Source of the DNA: CAZKFH01 sp050693165
GTDB taxonomy: Bacteria > Actinomycetota > UBA4738 > CALAEC01
Assembly: GCA_050693165.1 (NCBI GenBank)
Contig: JBOGVX010000175.1
Span: 1 to 10,331, forward strand
Length of the DNA stretch: 10,331 bases
Direction: 5' to 3'
Shown here: positions 1 to 6,401 of the stretch, piece after piece
Numbering within the stretch: the first letter of the stretch is position 1
Layout: every line of letters begins with the position of its first letter
Translations under genes and position numbers: made by a program
Notes under the pieces: generated by a model
Database searches by the model: none
Told to the model about the DNA's origin: nothing
What the model saw: the letters and a program-made list of their open reading frames with translations, nothing else

Positions 1-925
1 CCTGCAAGGCGCTCGCGAGCGCCTCGACGCTCTCCCCTTGTTCCTCCGCGCTGCGCGCATCGATGTCCGCCGCCTCGTCCAGGACATAGATGTTCTCGAA
101 GCGCTCCAGGACAGCCCCCTCAATCTCCTGGAGTGTTTCCAGTCGGGACACTAGGACGCTGTTCTCCCTCTCGGCCGAGAGGCGCTCCAAGCCCTCGCCT
201 CCGACGAAAGGTGAAACCACCAGCATCCGGTCCACTCGTCCGGAGAAGGGCCACCGTCGATGACCCTCTATCCCCATGGGCCAGAATCGGAGGTCGCTGA
301 AGCTCGGCGGCAGAACCCAGTCGACTCGAAGTACCTCATCCCGCGTGGTCCGGATTCGTCGCCGAAGCTCGGCCGATGGCCTCCTCACCGCTAAGTTCGG
401 GAGCGCCCCGACGAAGTCGGCAAGGGGCCGGTTCCTTGAGAAAGCGGTCCGGCGATCGATGACCGGGCCTTCGATCACCACAGCCGTGTCCCAGCATCGG
501 TCGAAGGTCAAGTTGCGACTGAGACACGCGAGCCGGTATTGCACCGGCTGGTCGGGAGCCGTGAATCTTAGTACCCATACCTTGGGATGGAAGAGTCCAC
601 CTGGTGTTGGGGCAGCGGCCTCGATAACTGAACCGTCGAGGTAGGAGAGCAAGAACTGCTGCGGCTTCGGTACCGCGGTGTGGCCGGCTTGAACGAACAC
701 GGTCATTTTGTCCGCATACCGTCGGAGCGCTTCCAGGAGCGGAATGGGGTCGGGGGTGGCTTGGGCATCGTCCTGTTCCCAATCGAACAGCGCGAACGCG
801 AGCGGCGCAGCAACGGCAGCCACCAGGTCGAGCGTGTACGTCGTTCCGATGGCCCAACTGAGCTCGTAACCCTCGGGAGGCCGAAGCGCCTCCGTGAAAA
901 GGATGCGGTCCTGCGGCTCAAGCAT
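1..925 (-). CDS. Phospholipase D-fold protein, N-terminal 308 residues (cut by left window edge)
   Basis: The reading frame runs from an ATG at 925 to the left edge without a stop, so only the N-terminal part is seen. It begins MLEPQDRILFTEAL. A PLD-type half-site is visible: His113-Pro-Lys115 in the context LFHPKVWVLRF, followed by LSRNLTFDRCWD (135-146), matching the HxK plus downstream Ser/Asn arrangement of phospholipase-D-fold phosphodiesterases and nucleases. The second HxK half should lie left of the window. PLD-fold proteins of this kind act as nucleases or as structural partners of helicases; which applies here is unknown. The start overlaps the end of the DUF6361 gene by 8 bp, so the two are probably translationally coupled and work together. 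There is no signal peptide, so a cytoplasmic role is likely. The family call is fairly secure; a role in phage defence is inference from the pairing and neighbourhood. Confidence 0.82.
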   Translation of the reverse strand, partial: MLEPQDRILFTEALRPPEGYELSWAIGTTYTLDLVAAVAAPLAFALFDWEQDDAQATPDPIPLLEALRRYADKMTVFVQAGHTAVPKPQQFLLSYLDGSVIEAAAPTPGGLFHPKVWVLRFTAPDQPVQYRLACLSRNLTFDRCWDTAVVIEGPVIDRRTAFSRNRPLADFVGALPNLAVRRPSAELRRRIRTTRDEVLRVDWVLPPSFSDLRFWPMGIEGHRRWPFSGRVDRMLVVSPFVGGEGLERLSAERENSVLVSRLETLQEIEGAVLERFENIYVLDEAADIDARSAEEQGESVEALASALQ

Positions 926-2129
926 CGGTCTGAAGCCCCACGATGATGTCGTTCACGATGGCTTGGGCGACGGGCCAACGGTAGTTGATCTGCGCTGAGC
1001 CGGATTCGCCCTGCCACAGCGCAAGTGCCTGTTGGTTCTCCAGGCGGGCGCGCGACCCCTTGAGTTGGTGCTCACGCTCACGAATCAGTTGCCTGGCCGC
1101 CGGAAGACCAGCGATCCTTCGAGCGGATCCCGACGACAGCGCGAGGTCGAGCCAACTCTCGACGAAGTCTTTCGCTCTCGGCCTGACGTGGGATCCGCCT
1201 TCGACGACAAGAGCCCAAAACCGCCTCCGGTCCCAATCCAGGAAATCCGGTTCCCTCTCTCGCACGAGAACTGCCCACCCACTGAGCGCATCGCGATAGT
1301 CATCGGCCAGCTCCTCGTTGTCCACCTCCTCAGCCAACATCAGGTTGTAGAGAAGCTGGGCTCCGTGCATCCCTTCGGAGAAACGTTGCGCGTGCGCGAG
1401 TTGTTCGCGGAACGGGTCTCGGAACTCCCGGAGTTGCGGGTGCTCCCAAGGGAACGGGATTTCGCTGAGCTGACCGCCCTCAACAAGGAAGGCGAGCATC
1501 GACGCCCGATGGTGAACGATGATTCGCTCCCTCAGGTACTCAGCCTCGAGACGACGGAGGCGCAGGGTCGCCCCATCCGGAAACTGGGAGGGAGCTGCGG
1601 GGAGGTTCACATCCCAGTTCGCCTGCGGGGTGCCGGTCGAGGGGTTGTTATCGTCATCGACCAGCGATCGCCGGGGCGAAAGATAGAAGCCATCGAGGGA
1701 CTGGTGGTATTGCGGGTGTGTCCCTGGGAACTTCCTAATCCCCCAGGACATGAGTCCATTCCAGTAGACATTGCTCGGCAGGCGCTTCAGTGTCTTTCGC
1801 GCCTGGATGCCGATCACGCCGGCCGTTTCCCCGGAAGCGGCGAGCGCCTCGATGAGGGCGATCTCTCCCTTTCGAGCTCTCGCAGCCGCCTGACTCGACG
1901 GCACACGAAGCCGCTCGAGTTCACGGTAGATCCACGGAACGAACAAGAAGTAGCGCGCCCTTGTCTGGATGGTGCTCGTTCCCGGGAACAGTAGGTCGGC
2001 GAAGGCGTCACGAACCAAACCGAGGCCAAGCTCATCGACGGTGGAGCTCTCGCGCAGCAGGTCAACAACGTCTAGGGCCCGGCGACGATCGCGGTCAGAG
2101 TAGTCGAGCCAAGTCAGCGTCGAACTCAT
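918..2129 (-). CDS. DUF6361 family protein, partner of the PLD-fold protein
   Basis: The product is a 403-residue soluble protein that I recognise as DUF6361-like from its opening (MSSTLTWLDYSDRDRRRALD) and the following helical segment with RARYFLFVPWIYRELERL. The middle carries WGIRKFPGTHPQYHQSLDGFY and an Asp/Asn-rich loop, and the C-terminal half is helical and rich in Arg and Glu. No catalytic motif or membrane segment is evident, and the biochemical function of the family is not known to me. I chose the ATG at 2129 because family members start at this Met; the frame can extend to a TTG at 2153, adding eight low-complexity residues. No clear Shine-Dalgarno precedes either start. The gene ends inside the start of the PLD-like gene (8-bp overlap), which argues for joint function. 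Family assignment is good; a defence role is inferred only. Confidence 0.83.
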   Translation of the reverse strand: MSSTLTWLDYSDRDRRRALDVVDLLRESSTVDELGLGLVRDAFADLLFPGTSTIQTRARYFLFVPWIYRELERLRVPSSQAAARARKGEIALIEALAASGETAGVIGIQARKTLKRLPSNVYWNGLMSWGIRKFPGTHPQYHQSLDGFYLSPRRSLVDDDNNPSTGTPQANWDVNLPAAPSQFPDGATLRLRRLEAEYLRERIIVHHRASMLAFLVEGGQLSEIPFPWEHPQLREFRDPFREQLAHAQRFSEGMHGAQLLYNLMLAEEVDNEELADDYRDALSGWAVLVREREPDFLDWDRRRFWALVVEGGSHVRPRAKDFVESWLDLALSSGSARRIAGLPAARQLIREREHQLKGSRARLENQQALALWQGESGSAQINYRWPVAQAIVNDIIVGLQTDA

Positions 2130-2207
2130 CGCTGAGCCACTCGTGGAGCGCAACCACTGTCTGCGCTCAGGCCAACGATCCAGGCACAGCCACCCGCCGA
2201 ACTGGTG

Positions 2208-2501
2208 TCAGCCCCTACGTTTGGCCCGCCTGAGGAGTTGCTCGAGCCCCGACAGGAGCTTGTCGTATCGGCGCTCCAATTCCGCGACCCGCTTAGCGAG
2301 TTGGGCATCTGTGGTGGACCTCGCTTTCGGAACCGCACCCCGTTGCGCCTTCTGGCGATTCGATAGAATCCCGTGGATCGCACTCCGGTGACGTCCCAGC
2401 CCCGCTGGGTGGGCCGCCTGGAACCCGCAGCGCGAGCACACGAGACTGCGTCTGCTGGGCACCCTCCGGGCAGTTCCTTTCGAACCTGGGCGCTTTGCCA
2501 T
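2208..2501 (-). CDS. Small C2H2-type zinc-finger protein with C-terminal coiled coil
   Basis: A 97-residue basic protein starting MAKRPGSKGTARRVPSRRS. It contains a single classical C2H2 zinc finger: Cys22-x2-Cys25-x12-His38-x4-His43 (context VCSRCGFQAAHPAGLGRHRS). Residues about 66-92 (LAKRVAELERRYDKLLSGLEQLL) have heptad-like spacing of Leu and Val and probably form a short coiled coil for dimerisation. This suggests a dimeric DNA-binding protein, perhaps regulating the flanking genes, but the target is unknown. The ATG at 2501 is preferred; an upstream in-frame TTG at 2537 would add twelve residues with no better ribosome site. It sits between the GIY-YIG-like gene (95 bp upstream) and DUF6361 (78 bp downstream). 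These are the two widest gaps in the block, so it may have its own promoter. Short finger proteins of this type occur in actinobacterial accessory DNA. Confidence 0.72.
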   Translation of the reverse strand: MAKRPGSKGTARRVPSRRSLVCSRCGFQAAHPAGLGRHRSAIHGILSNRQKAQRGAVPKARSTTDAQLAKRVAELERRYDKLLSGLEQLLRRAKRRG

Positions 2502-2596
2502 TTCATTCAGCCTAGGTTGTTGGCGCGTCCGAGGCAATCAAAGCTTGCTGCCAGCAGTGACCGTCTCGTCCTAGGGTCTCTCGTAACCCGCCGAGT
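2502..2596. other. Intergenic gap upstream of zinc-finger gene, with two CCTAGG sites
   Basis: This 95-bp gap separates the GIY-YIG-like gene from the zinc-finger gene, both on the minus strand. It holds CCTAGG at 2511-2516 and 2570-2575; a third copy lies just inside the GIY-YIG gene at 2636-2641. No convincing -35/-10 pair or hairpin with a T tract was found. On the minus strand a TTGATT and a TAGGCT are present, but they are about 21 bp apart, too far for a standard promoter. A promoter or operator for the zinc-finger gene may lie here; this is unproven. Confidence 0.3.
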
Positions 2597-3307
2597 TCAA
2601 ACGCCCTGGACTTGGCCCTCCAAGCTCTCCAGGAACCTAGGCTCATAGACACTGCCCACATGAGCAACGTTCCACAGGCCCGACCGACCGACCGCCGGGC
2701 TTGGGGCATGGCGACCGAGCCACTCCGCTGTTGGCGGATCGACCTCCCGTCCCGTCGTGCTGAGCAGGGCGATCGAGTTCCGCTCGATGAGGCCTCGATC
2801 GCTGGCCGGACCAGGATCATCGGGGACCCCGATCCACAGAAAGGGCAAACCACCGACATACAGAGAGACCTCTTGCTCGATCTGGTACTCGGCGGCAGCC
2901 ACCTCCAGGCGGGGGACGGAGCGATTCATCCAAACTGGCAAGAGTCCGAGGGGATCGCCACTCCTTATCAGCAGGGCCGCACCGGCATGGAACCGAAAGA
3001 CAGACCCACGATGATTGCCTCCACCGGGCCGCGCACCCCGCACGCTTCCTTTGTGGTTCCTTAACCGGCCCCACAGCGTGGTCCGATCAGTCAGGCGCAG
3101 ACCGTGTGTGCCCACCCGGACAACTCTCGGTTGGGTGGCAACGTGTCGTAGCTCCCTGTCATCGAAGAAGAAGTACACACCTCGCTTCGGCCACCCACTC
3201 CGACCGTCGCAGTCTCGCAAGTATCGGAAGCCGCCTAGCCGCTCCTGAAGGTCGGCAAGGAGCCCATACAGGCGCTCGAGGTCCTCTGCCGCATCGCCAT
3301 CAGACAT
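2597..3307 (-). CDS. GIY-YIG-like nuclease domain protein
   Basis: The product is a 236-residue soluble protein. A GIY-YIG-type core can be traced: GVYFFF at 43-48 (the GIY strand), VVRVGTH at 62-68 (replacing YIG), TLWGRLRNHKG at 77-87 (the Arg/His helix), GGNHRGSVFR at 96-105, and IERN at 174-177 with Glu175 as the likely metal ligand. The end carries SGLWNVAHV (209-217). The YIG element is written RVGTH, so this is a divergent branch and activity cannot be assumed. GIY-YIG domains cut DNA in restriction, repair and homing enzymes. The ATG at 3307 is inside the last codons of the DUF6884-like gene (8-bp overlap); a further ATG at 3316 is possible. No target-recognition domain is obvious, so partners may supply specificity. 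Fold confidence is moderate to good; the substrate is unknown. Confidence 0.7.
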   Translation of the reverse strand: MSDGDAAEDLERLYGLLADLQERLGGFRYLRDCDGRSGWPKRGVYFFFDDRELRHVATQPRVVRVGTHGLRLTDRTTLWGRLRNHKGSVRGARPGGGNHRGSVFRFHAGAALLIRSGDPLGLLPVWMNRSVPRLEVAAAEYQIEQEVSLYVGGLPFLWIGVPDDPGPASDRGLIERNSIALLSTTGREVDPPTAEWLGRHAPSPAVGRSGLWNVAHVGSVYEPRFLESLEGQVQGV

Positions 3308-3725
3308 GGCCACCATAGAACGCGAGCTGCTCTCCCATCCGCAATCCTTCGGCGGGAACCTCCACCCGGGCACCCTCGCGCTCAAGAGCCTGTCGCAGGC
3401 CAAACTCCCGGTACTCGGCGCCTGCGTGAATTTCGAACGTGAGATCGGTTAGGTCGCTCCCCACCGCTAGCTTGATGGTGTCCAGAACCTTCGCACTCCA
3501 GACCCTTCGCTCCGCAGCTGAGTCGCCCTTCAACGTCTTGTCATAGGGCTCCAGCCTCCGATCGGGCTCGACGAGGCCGTGAAGCGCAGAAAGAACGTAC
3601 CAGCGGTCGCAGGTGCGCTCGACAAATCGGCGTCGACCAACGAACAGGGTCGACGTGTAGAGATCTCGCGCGGGAGCGGCTCGGCCCGCCTTCTCTTTCA
3701 CGCATCCAACTAGACCGATCCTCAC
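3300..3725 (-). CDS. DUF6884-like protein
   Basis: The product is 141 residues. It opens MRIGLVGCVKEKAG with a conserved Cys8 and Lys10, followed by ARDLYTSTLFVGRRRFVE (19-36). A WYVLSALHGLVEPD segment (42-55) leads into PYDKTL (60-65), and IHAGAEYREF (99-108) and GLRMGEQLAFY (127-137) close it. This order of motifs fits the DUF6884 family, a single-domain group whose reaction I do not know; the Cys and the SALHG loop could be active-site elements. The start is GTG at 3723-3725, supported by GAGGG at 3732-3736 with a 6-nt spacer. It lies 12 bp after the 148-aa gene and overlaps the GIY-YIG-like gene by 8 bp, so the three are very likely co-translated. A nucleotide- or nucleic-acid-related role is inferred from the neighbours only. 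Confidence 0.75.
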   Translation of the reverse strand: MRIGLVGCVKEKAGRAAPARDLYTSTLFVGRRRFVERTCDRWYVLSALHGLVEPDRRLEPYDKTLKGDSAAERRVWSAKVLDTIKLAVGSDLTDLTFEIHAGAEYREFGLRQALEREGARVEVPAEGLRMGEQLAFYGGHV

Positions 3726-3731
3726 CGACAG

Positions 3732-3736
3732 CCCTC
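3732..3736 (-). promoter_or_regulatory. Ribosome binding site deciding the GTG start of the DUF6884-like gene
   Basis: GAGGG on the minus strand lies 6 nt before the GTG start at 3725. It falls within the 12-bp gap after the 148-aa gene and supports a non-ATG start that begins exactly at the conserved MRIGLVGCVK. Confidence 0.55.
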
Positions 3737-3737
3737 A

Positions 3738-4184
3738 CTAGCCTTGTGCCCAGAATTCGTGGCAGCGTCGGACTTCCGCCTGCCAGTATTCGAGCTCCGC
3801 ATCCTTTGACGTCGTTGCCAGCTCGCCGAGCTCTCGCGCGAGATCGTAGAAGCCCTTGCCCGGATGCCCCTCCTGGGATGAGATAACGACCGCAGAAAGG
3901 AGAGGTTTGTTCTCAAGCCACTCCCCAACCGAGACGTCACCGAGGAGACGCCCGATCTGCGATCCGTGATGCGTGAATGGGCCTTCAGGCCACTCAAGAC
4001 CCGGCACCTCGTCGACAACCTCGGAGTACGTGCCGACGTATCCGCGCCGGGCCCATGTCCGGAGGAGATCCGCGCACTGTCGGACCGCGGAGTCCCACGC
4101 GCTCGGGTCCTTTCCGTATGGCTGCGAGTACCAGGCCGGAGGCTTCCTGACGGAATCCACAATCTCAGCCCGTGAGAACTCCAC
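3738..4184 (-). CDS. 148-residue protein of unknown function
   Basis: The product has no signal peptide or membrane segment. Visible features are an N-terminal helical part with YSQPYGKD (19-26), then GYVGTYSEVVDEVPGLEWP (48-66), HHGSQIGRLLG (72-82), PLLSAVVISSQEGHPGKGFY (94-113) and a charged C-terminal helix. The run of Y-x-E-V, H-G-x-x-I-x-x-L-L-G and P-L-L-S-A-x-V ending in P-G-x-G-F looks like a compact winged-helix or alpha/beta domain, but I do not recognise the family with confidence. The GTG at 4184 overlaps the secreted-protein gene upstream by 20 bp; a GTG at 4160, eight codons in, would remove that overlap and cannot be excluded. With the DUF6884-like gene only 12 bp downstream, it appears to head the nuclease cluster. 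Confidence 0.65.
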   Translation of the reverse strand: MEFSRAEIVDSVRKPPAWYSQPYGKDPSAWDSAVRQCADLLRTWARRGYVGTYSEVVDEVPGLEWPEGPFTHHGSQIGRLLGDVSVGEWLENKPLLSAVVISSQEGHPGKGFYDLARELGELATTSKDAELEYWQAEVRRCHEFWAQG

Positions 4185-4905
4185 GGGACTCGATCACGTG
4201 GTAGCCGCGGTCGCTGTCCACAGTCACTCCATCCAGAGAACCGCTCTCCGCGACGCCGTGGCCCTCGTAGGTATAGGTGCCGGACCACGCGACGTCCACG
4301 GCGATGACGTAGTCACCCCTCGTTTCGTACATGTGCCTGGCCGACGGGTCCTCTTCCGTGCCCGGGTTGGTGCTGACGTACGAAGCTCCGTCCCCCGGGA
4401 GCCATCTGAACTGGGTCGGCGTGGCGGTTGCCTGCACCTCGTAGCCGCGGATGGCCGCCGTGACCGTGACGTCTTCTACCCGCTCGCACCAGAGCCAGGT
4501 CTCCACACCTGTCAGGCCGTCCTCCCTTGGATTCACCTTGATCTCGCACCTTGGCAGCGGCGCCTGGTTGAGGATCTCGGCAGCAGTGGGTGGAGTCGGC
4601 GGGGCCGCCGCATTCGGGTCGGCGCAGAACTCTCCCACGACGTTCCCGGCTGAGTCGAGCACGAGGACCCAGAACGAATCTCCCACGTGGGGATCGCCCC
4701 CCGGTGTGCACGTGTCCAGCGTCCAGACGTAGGTGTAGCCGTTCCCGCCACCAACGGAATCGCTCCCGCCTCCACCACCGACACCCACGCCAGCATCGAC
4801 GGAATCTTCGTCGAGTCCAACATGCCAGTCAGCGTGGCTCGCCCGCGCCGGCATCACGACCAGGATCACGCCGGTGAGCGCGAGCATCACCGTGCGAGCA
4901 CGCAT
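4165..4905 (-). CDS. Secreted PKD-like protein of a Tad pilin cluster
   Basis: A 246-residue exported protein. Residues 1-25 form a Sec signal peptide (MRARTVMLALTGVILVVMPA core, likely cut after ASHA). A glycine-rich spacer follows (39-54), then a region with Cys66, Cys94, Cys120 and Cys140 that may form disulfides, and a PKD-like beta domain (about 155-215) marked by FRWLPGDG and HMYETRGDYVIAVDVAW. It ends YHVIESRGVLTG, an ending I associate with actinobacterial proteins encoded beside TadE/TadG genes. It probably acts outside the membrane as part of, or alongside, a pilus-like structure. The start is the ATG at 4905, with AAGGGGGAGG 5 nt upstream. The frame stays open upstream to 5058, but that extension covers the neighbouring gene and lacks a ribosome site. 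The preceding gene ends 1 nt before this start. Confidence 0.82.
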   Translation of the reverse strand: MRARTVMLALTGVILVVMPARASHADWHVGLDEDSVDAGVGVGGGGGSDSVGGGNGYTYVWTLDTCTPGGDPHVGDSFWVLVLDSAGNVVGEFCADPNAAAPPTPPTAAEILNQAPLPRCEIKVNPREDGLTGVETWLWCERVEDVTVTAAIRGYEVQATATPTQFRWLPGDGASYVSTNPGTEEDPSARHMYETRGDYVIAVDVAWSGTYTYEGHGVAESGSLDGVTVDSDRGYHVIESRGVLTG

Positions 4906-4906
4906 A

Positions 4907-5503
4907 TCAGCCTCCCCCTTCCTCATCCACAGGGCCGACGCGCACGAGGGTCGTGACCCTCCAGGGAGCGTCCGGGCCCTGGCGCACCAGAACGAACGTG
5001 TACCTCGTCGGTGGCGTGGCCTCGATCTCGTCCACGACCTGGCCCTCGCCGTCCACAACCATCGTGGCCTGCTCCCTAGCGGTCACCTCGAGCACCACTC
5101 GGTTGCTCTGTCCGACGCCAGACGTCTGCTCTACGCTCAGCACCTGCGTGTGGGCACTCGAGTACCGGTAGCCGTTGTCCCGAAGAGCCGCGAGACCCTT
5201 CCGTCGCTCCTTGTAGCAGGGGCAGCGCGGCGAATAGACATCCCCCACCCGATCGGGATCCGGGTTCTCGGATAGCCGGTCGAGGAAGCTCGTGATGTCG
5301 GAGACGATCCTCGTGAAGTCCTCGCCGGTGAGATCAGGCGCCGCCAAAAGCTCCGCCGTGGGCGTCGGGCTGGGTTCGGGACTCGGAGTGGGGTCGCTAG
5401 TCGCCGACGGCGTTCGATCGTCTCCCCGGACCTGCGTCCAGATGAGCGCGCCGCCCAGGCCGAGAACCAATGCGGCAATCACGATCAGACGCCATCGACT
5501 CAT
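4907..5503 (-). CDS. Membrane-anchored protein with Pro/Thr/Ser linker (Tad cluster, function unknown)
   Basis: A 198-residue protein. One N-terminal transmembrane helix (about residues 5-22, RLIVIAALVLGLGGALIW) anchors it. A low-complexity linker of alternating Pro, Thr, Ser and Glu (about 31-50) then spans the wall-facing side. The globular part (about 58-190) has FTRIVSDITSFLDRLSENPDP, a CPC motif in SPRCPCYKERR, and a beta-rich tail ending in PWRVTTLVRVGPV. The helix-then-sheet order and the R-Y-T-F-V-L-x-x-x-G-x-W-R-V pattern resemble an NTF2/SnoaL-like fold, as in other exported actinobacterial proteins; this is tentative. The ATG overlaps the TadG-like stop by 4 bp and the gene ends 1 nt before the secreted-protein start, so it is firmly in this operon. 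It may be an accessory factor for the surface structure. Confidence 0.75.
   Translation of the reverse strand: MSRWRLIVIAALVLGLGGALIWTQVRGDDRTPSATSDPTPSPEPSPTPTAELLAAPDLTGEDFTRIVSDITSFLDRLSENPDPDRVGDVYSPRCPCYKERRKGLAALRDNGYRYSSAHTQVLSVEQTSGVGQSNRVVLEVTAREQATMVVDGEGQVVDEIEATPPTRYTFVLVRQGPDAPWRVTTLVRVGPVDEEGGG
4911..4920 (-). promoter_or_regulatory. Strong ribosome binding site for the secreted PKD-like protein
   Basis: AAGGGGGAGG on the minus strand ends 5 nt before the ATG at 4905. It fixes the start at the signal peptide rather than at the upstream in-frame codons. Confidence 0.7.
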
Positions 5504-5964
5504 CCTGGAGACCCCCTCGGTGTCGCGGTTGCGGCAACTTCGATCGTGAACGGTTCTCCGTCTGGCATGAGCACCTTGAGGAGCGTGAACTGCACGCTTC
5601 CTTCCGCCTGGACAGTTACCTCCTGCGTCGTCGCGCTCACGGCAGCTCCTGCCAGCGATCGGTCGTCACCCTGAGCCGCGAGGTTCGCCAGGGCCAGCTC
5701 CTCAGCCCGCTGCGGCTCCAGCCGGATCTCGCCGGTGAGTCGGAAGTGCTCCTCGTCTATCCCAGAGGCGCCCGCGATGGCCGACGCGTCGACGATCCCC
5801 GCCAGGGCCCGGCGCTCCGAGAACACGCGCCACAAGTCAAGGCTGAGTCCCCCGACGAAGAGCAACATGATGCAGAGGCCAAGCGACCAGAGGGTGACCG
5901 TTCCCTCCTCCGAGCGGAGGATCCGGGCGGCAGCTACCGGAGGGGCGCGACGCGGCCGGTTCAT
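5500..5964 (-). CDS. TadG-like Flp pilus-assembly protein
   Basis: A 154-residue bitopic membrane protein. A basic N-terminus (MNRPRRAPPVAAARILRSEE) precedes GTVTLWSLGLCIMLLFVGGL, one hydrophobic helix at about 21-40. Then SLDLWRVFSERRALAGIVDASAIAGA follows, the amphipathic segment rich in Asp and Ala typical of Tad/TadG N-terminal domains. The rest (about 67-154) is a short extracellular beta-rich region. It lacks Glu at the fifth position after the Gly, so it is probably not processed as a pilin, unlike its TadE-like neighbour. Full TadG proteins with a von Willebrand factor domain are much longer; this is the short actinobacterial form. The ATG at 5964 has AGGAG 9 nt upstream and overlaps the tadE-like stop by 4 bp (ATGA), indicating coupled translation. 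Confidence 0.8.
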   Translation of the reverse strand: MNRPRRAPPVAAARILRSEEGTVTLWSLGLCIMLLFVGGLSLDLWRVFSERRALAGIVDASAIAGASGIDEEHFRLTGEIRLEPQRAEELALANLAAQGDDRSLAGAAVSATTQEVTVQAEGSVQFTLLKVLMPDGEPFTIEVAATATPRGSPG

Positions 5965-6401
5965 GGCGGGAAGCTCCTGTAGAGATCGACCTCCTCGGTA
6001 TGAACAGCCGTCCACGTCCACGAACCCACACGCCCCATGGCGGGCACAACCAGAGCCGGCATCTCTACGGTCACGCGAGCCACGACTTCCCCGCCTCGCT
6101 CCAGAGCACCGGAGAAGGCCACCTCCACGTGGCCCACACCATGGTTCGTCGCTACCTGCTGCGCGGTCGCCGAGCCCAACTCGGTGCCCTCGCTCCATGA
6201 GTCCGCGAGGACCACTTCTCGGGCCGCTTCCTGGGCGGCAACTCGAGCCGCGGACTGCCGCTCGACCCAGGTCGGGAGCGATAGCACCAGGATCGTGACC
6301 GGGAAGATGAGGAGTCCGACGGCGAGAGCGAACTCGATCCCCACGTACCCCCGCTCTCCGCCGAGGGCTCGTCGCATCGAGCGCAGAGTGACGTCCCTCA
6401 C
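5961..6401 (-). CDS. TadE-like minor pseudopilin
   Basis: A 146-residue protein. The basic leader ends in GGERG; then YVGIEFALAVGLLIFPVTIL forms a hydrophobic helix at about 19-38. If the prepilin peptidase cuts after Gly18, Glu23 is at position +5 of the mature protein, the hallmark of type IV and Flp pilins and TadE. The following RQSAARVAAQEAAREVVLAD is the usual TadE alpha helix, and the C-terminal part is beta-rich. I use the GTG at 6401 because AAGGAGGAGG lies 7 nt upstream; the ATG at 6377 would shorten the leader by eight residues. It is first in a four-gene minus-strand operon and diverges from the plus-strand cassette across 54 bp. No Tad ATPase, platform or prepilin peptidase gene is in the window, so these components must be encoded elsewhere. 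Confidence 0.82.
   Translation of the reverse strand: MRDVTLRSMRRALGGERGYVGIEFALAVGLLIFPVTILVLSLPTWVERQSAARVAAQEAAREVVLADSWSEGTELGSATAQQVATNHGVGHVEVAFSGALERGGEVVARVTVEMPALVVPAMGRVGSWTWTAVHTEEVDLYRSFPP

Noticed and set aside
336..857. 173-residue minus-strand frame near the left edge
   Set aside because: A different minus-strand frame over the same bases carries the PLD motif HPKVW and a coupled start at 925, so this frame is a shadow.
1032..1994. Long plus-strand open frame opposite the DUF6361 gene
   Set aside because: It is an antisense shadow of a high-GC gene: the opposite strand encodes a recognisable family, while this translation has no family-like motifs.
3973..4653. Plus-strand open frame opposite the secreted-protein and 148-aa genes
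   Set aside because: It crosses two well-supported minus-strand genes, including one with a signal peptide and strong ribosome site, and its product has no recognisable features.
4906..5058. N-terminal extension of the secreted protein
   Set aside because: It overlaps the preceding gene, has a random Arg/Ser-rich composition, and would bury the signal peptide that follows the strong ribosome site.
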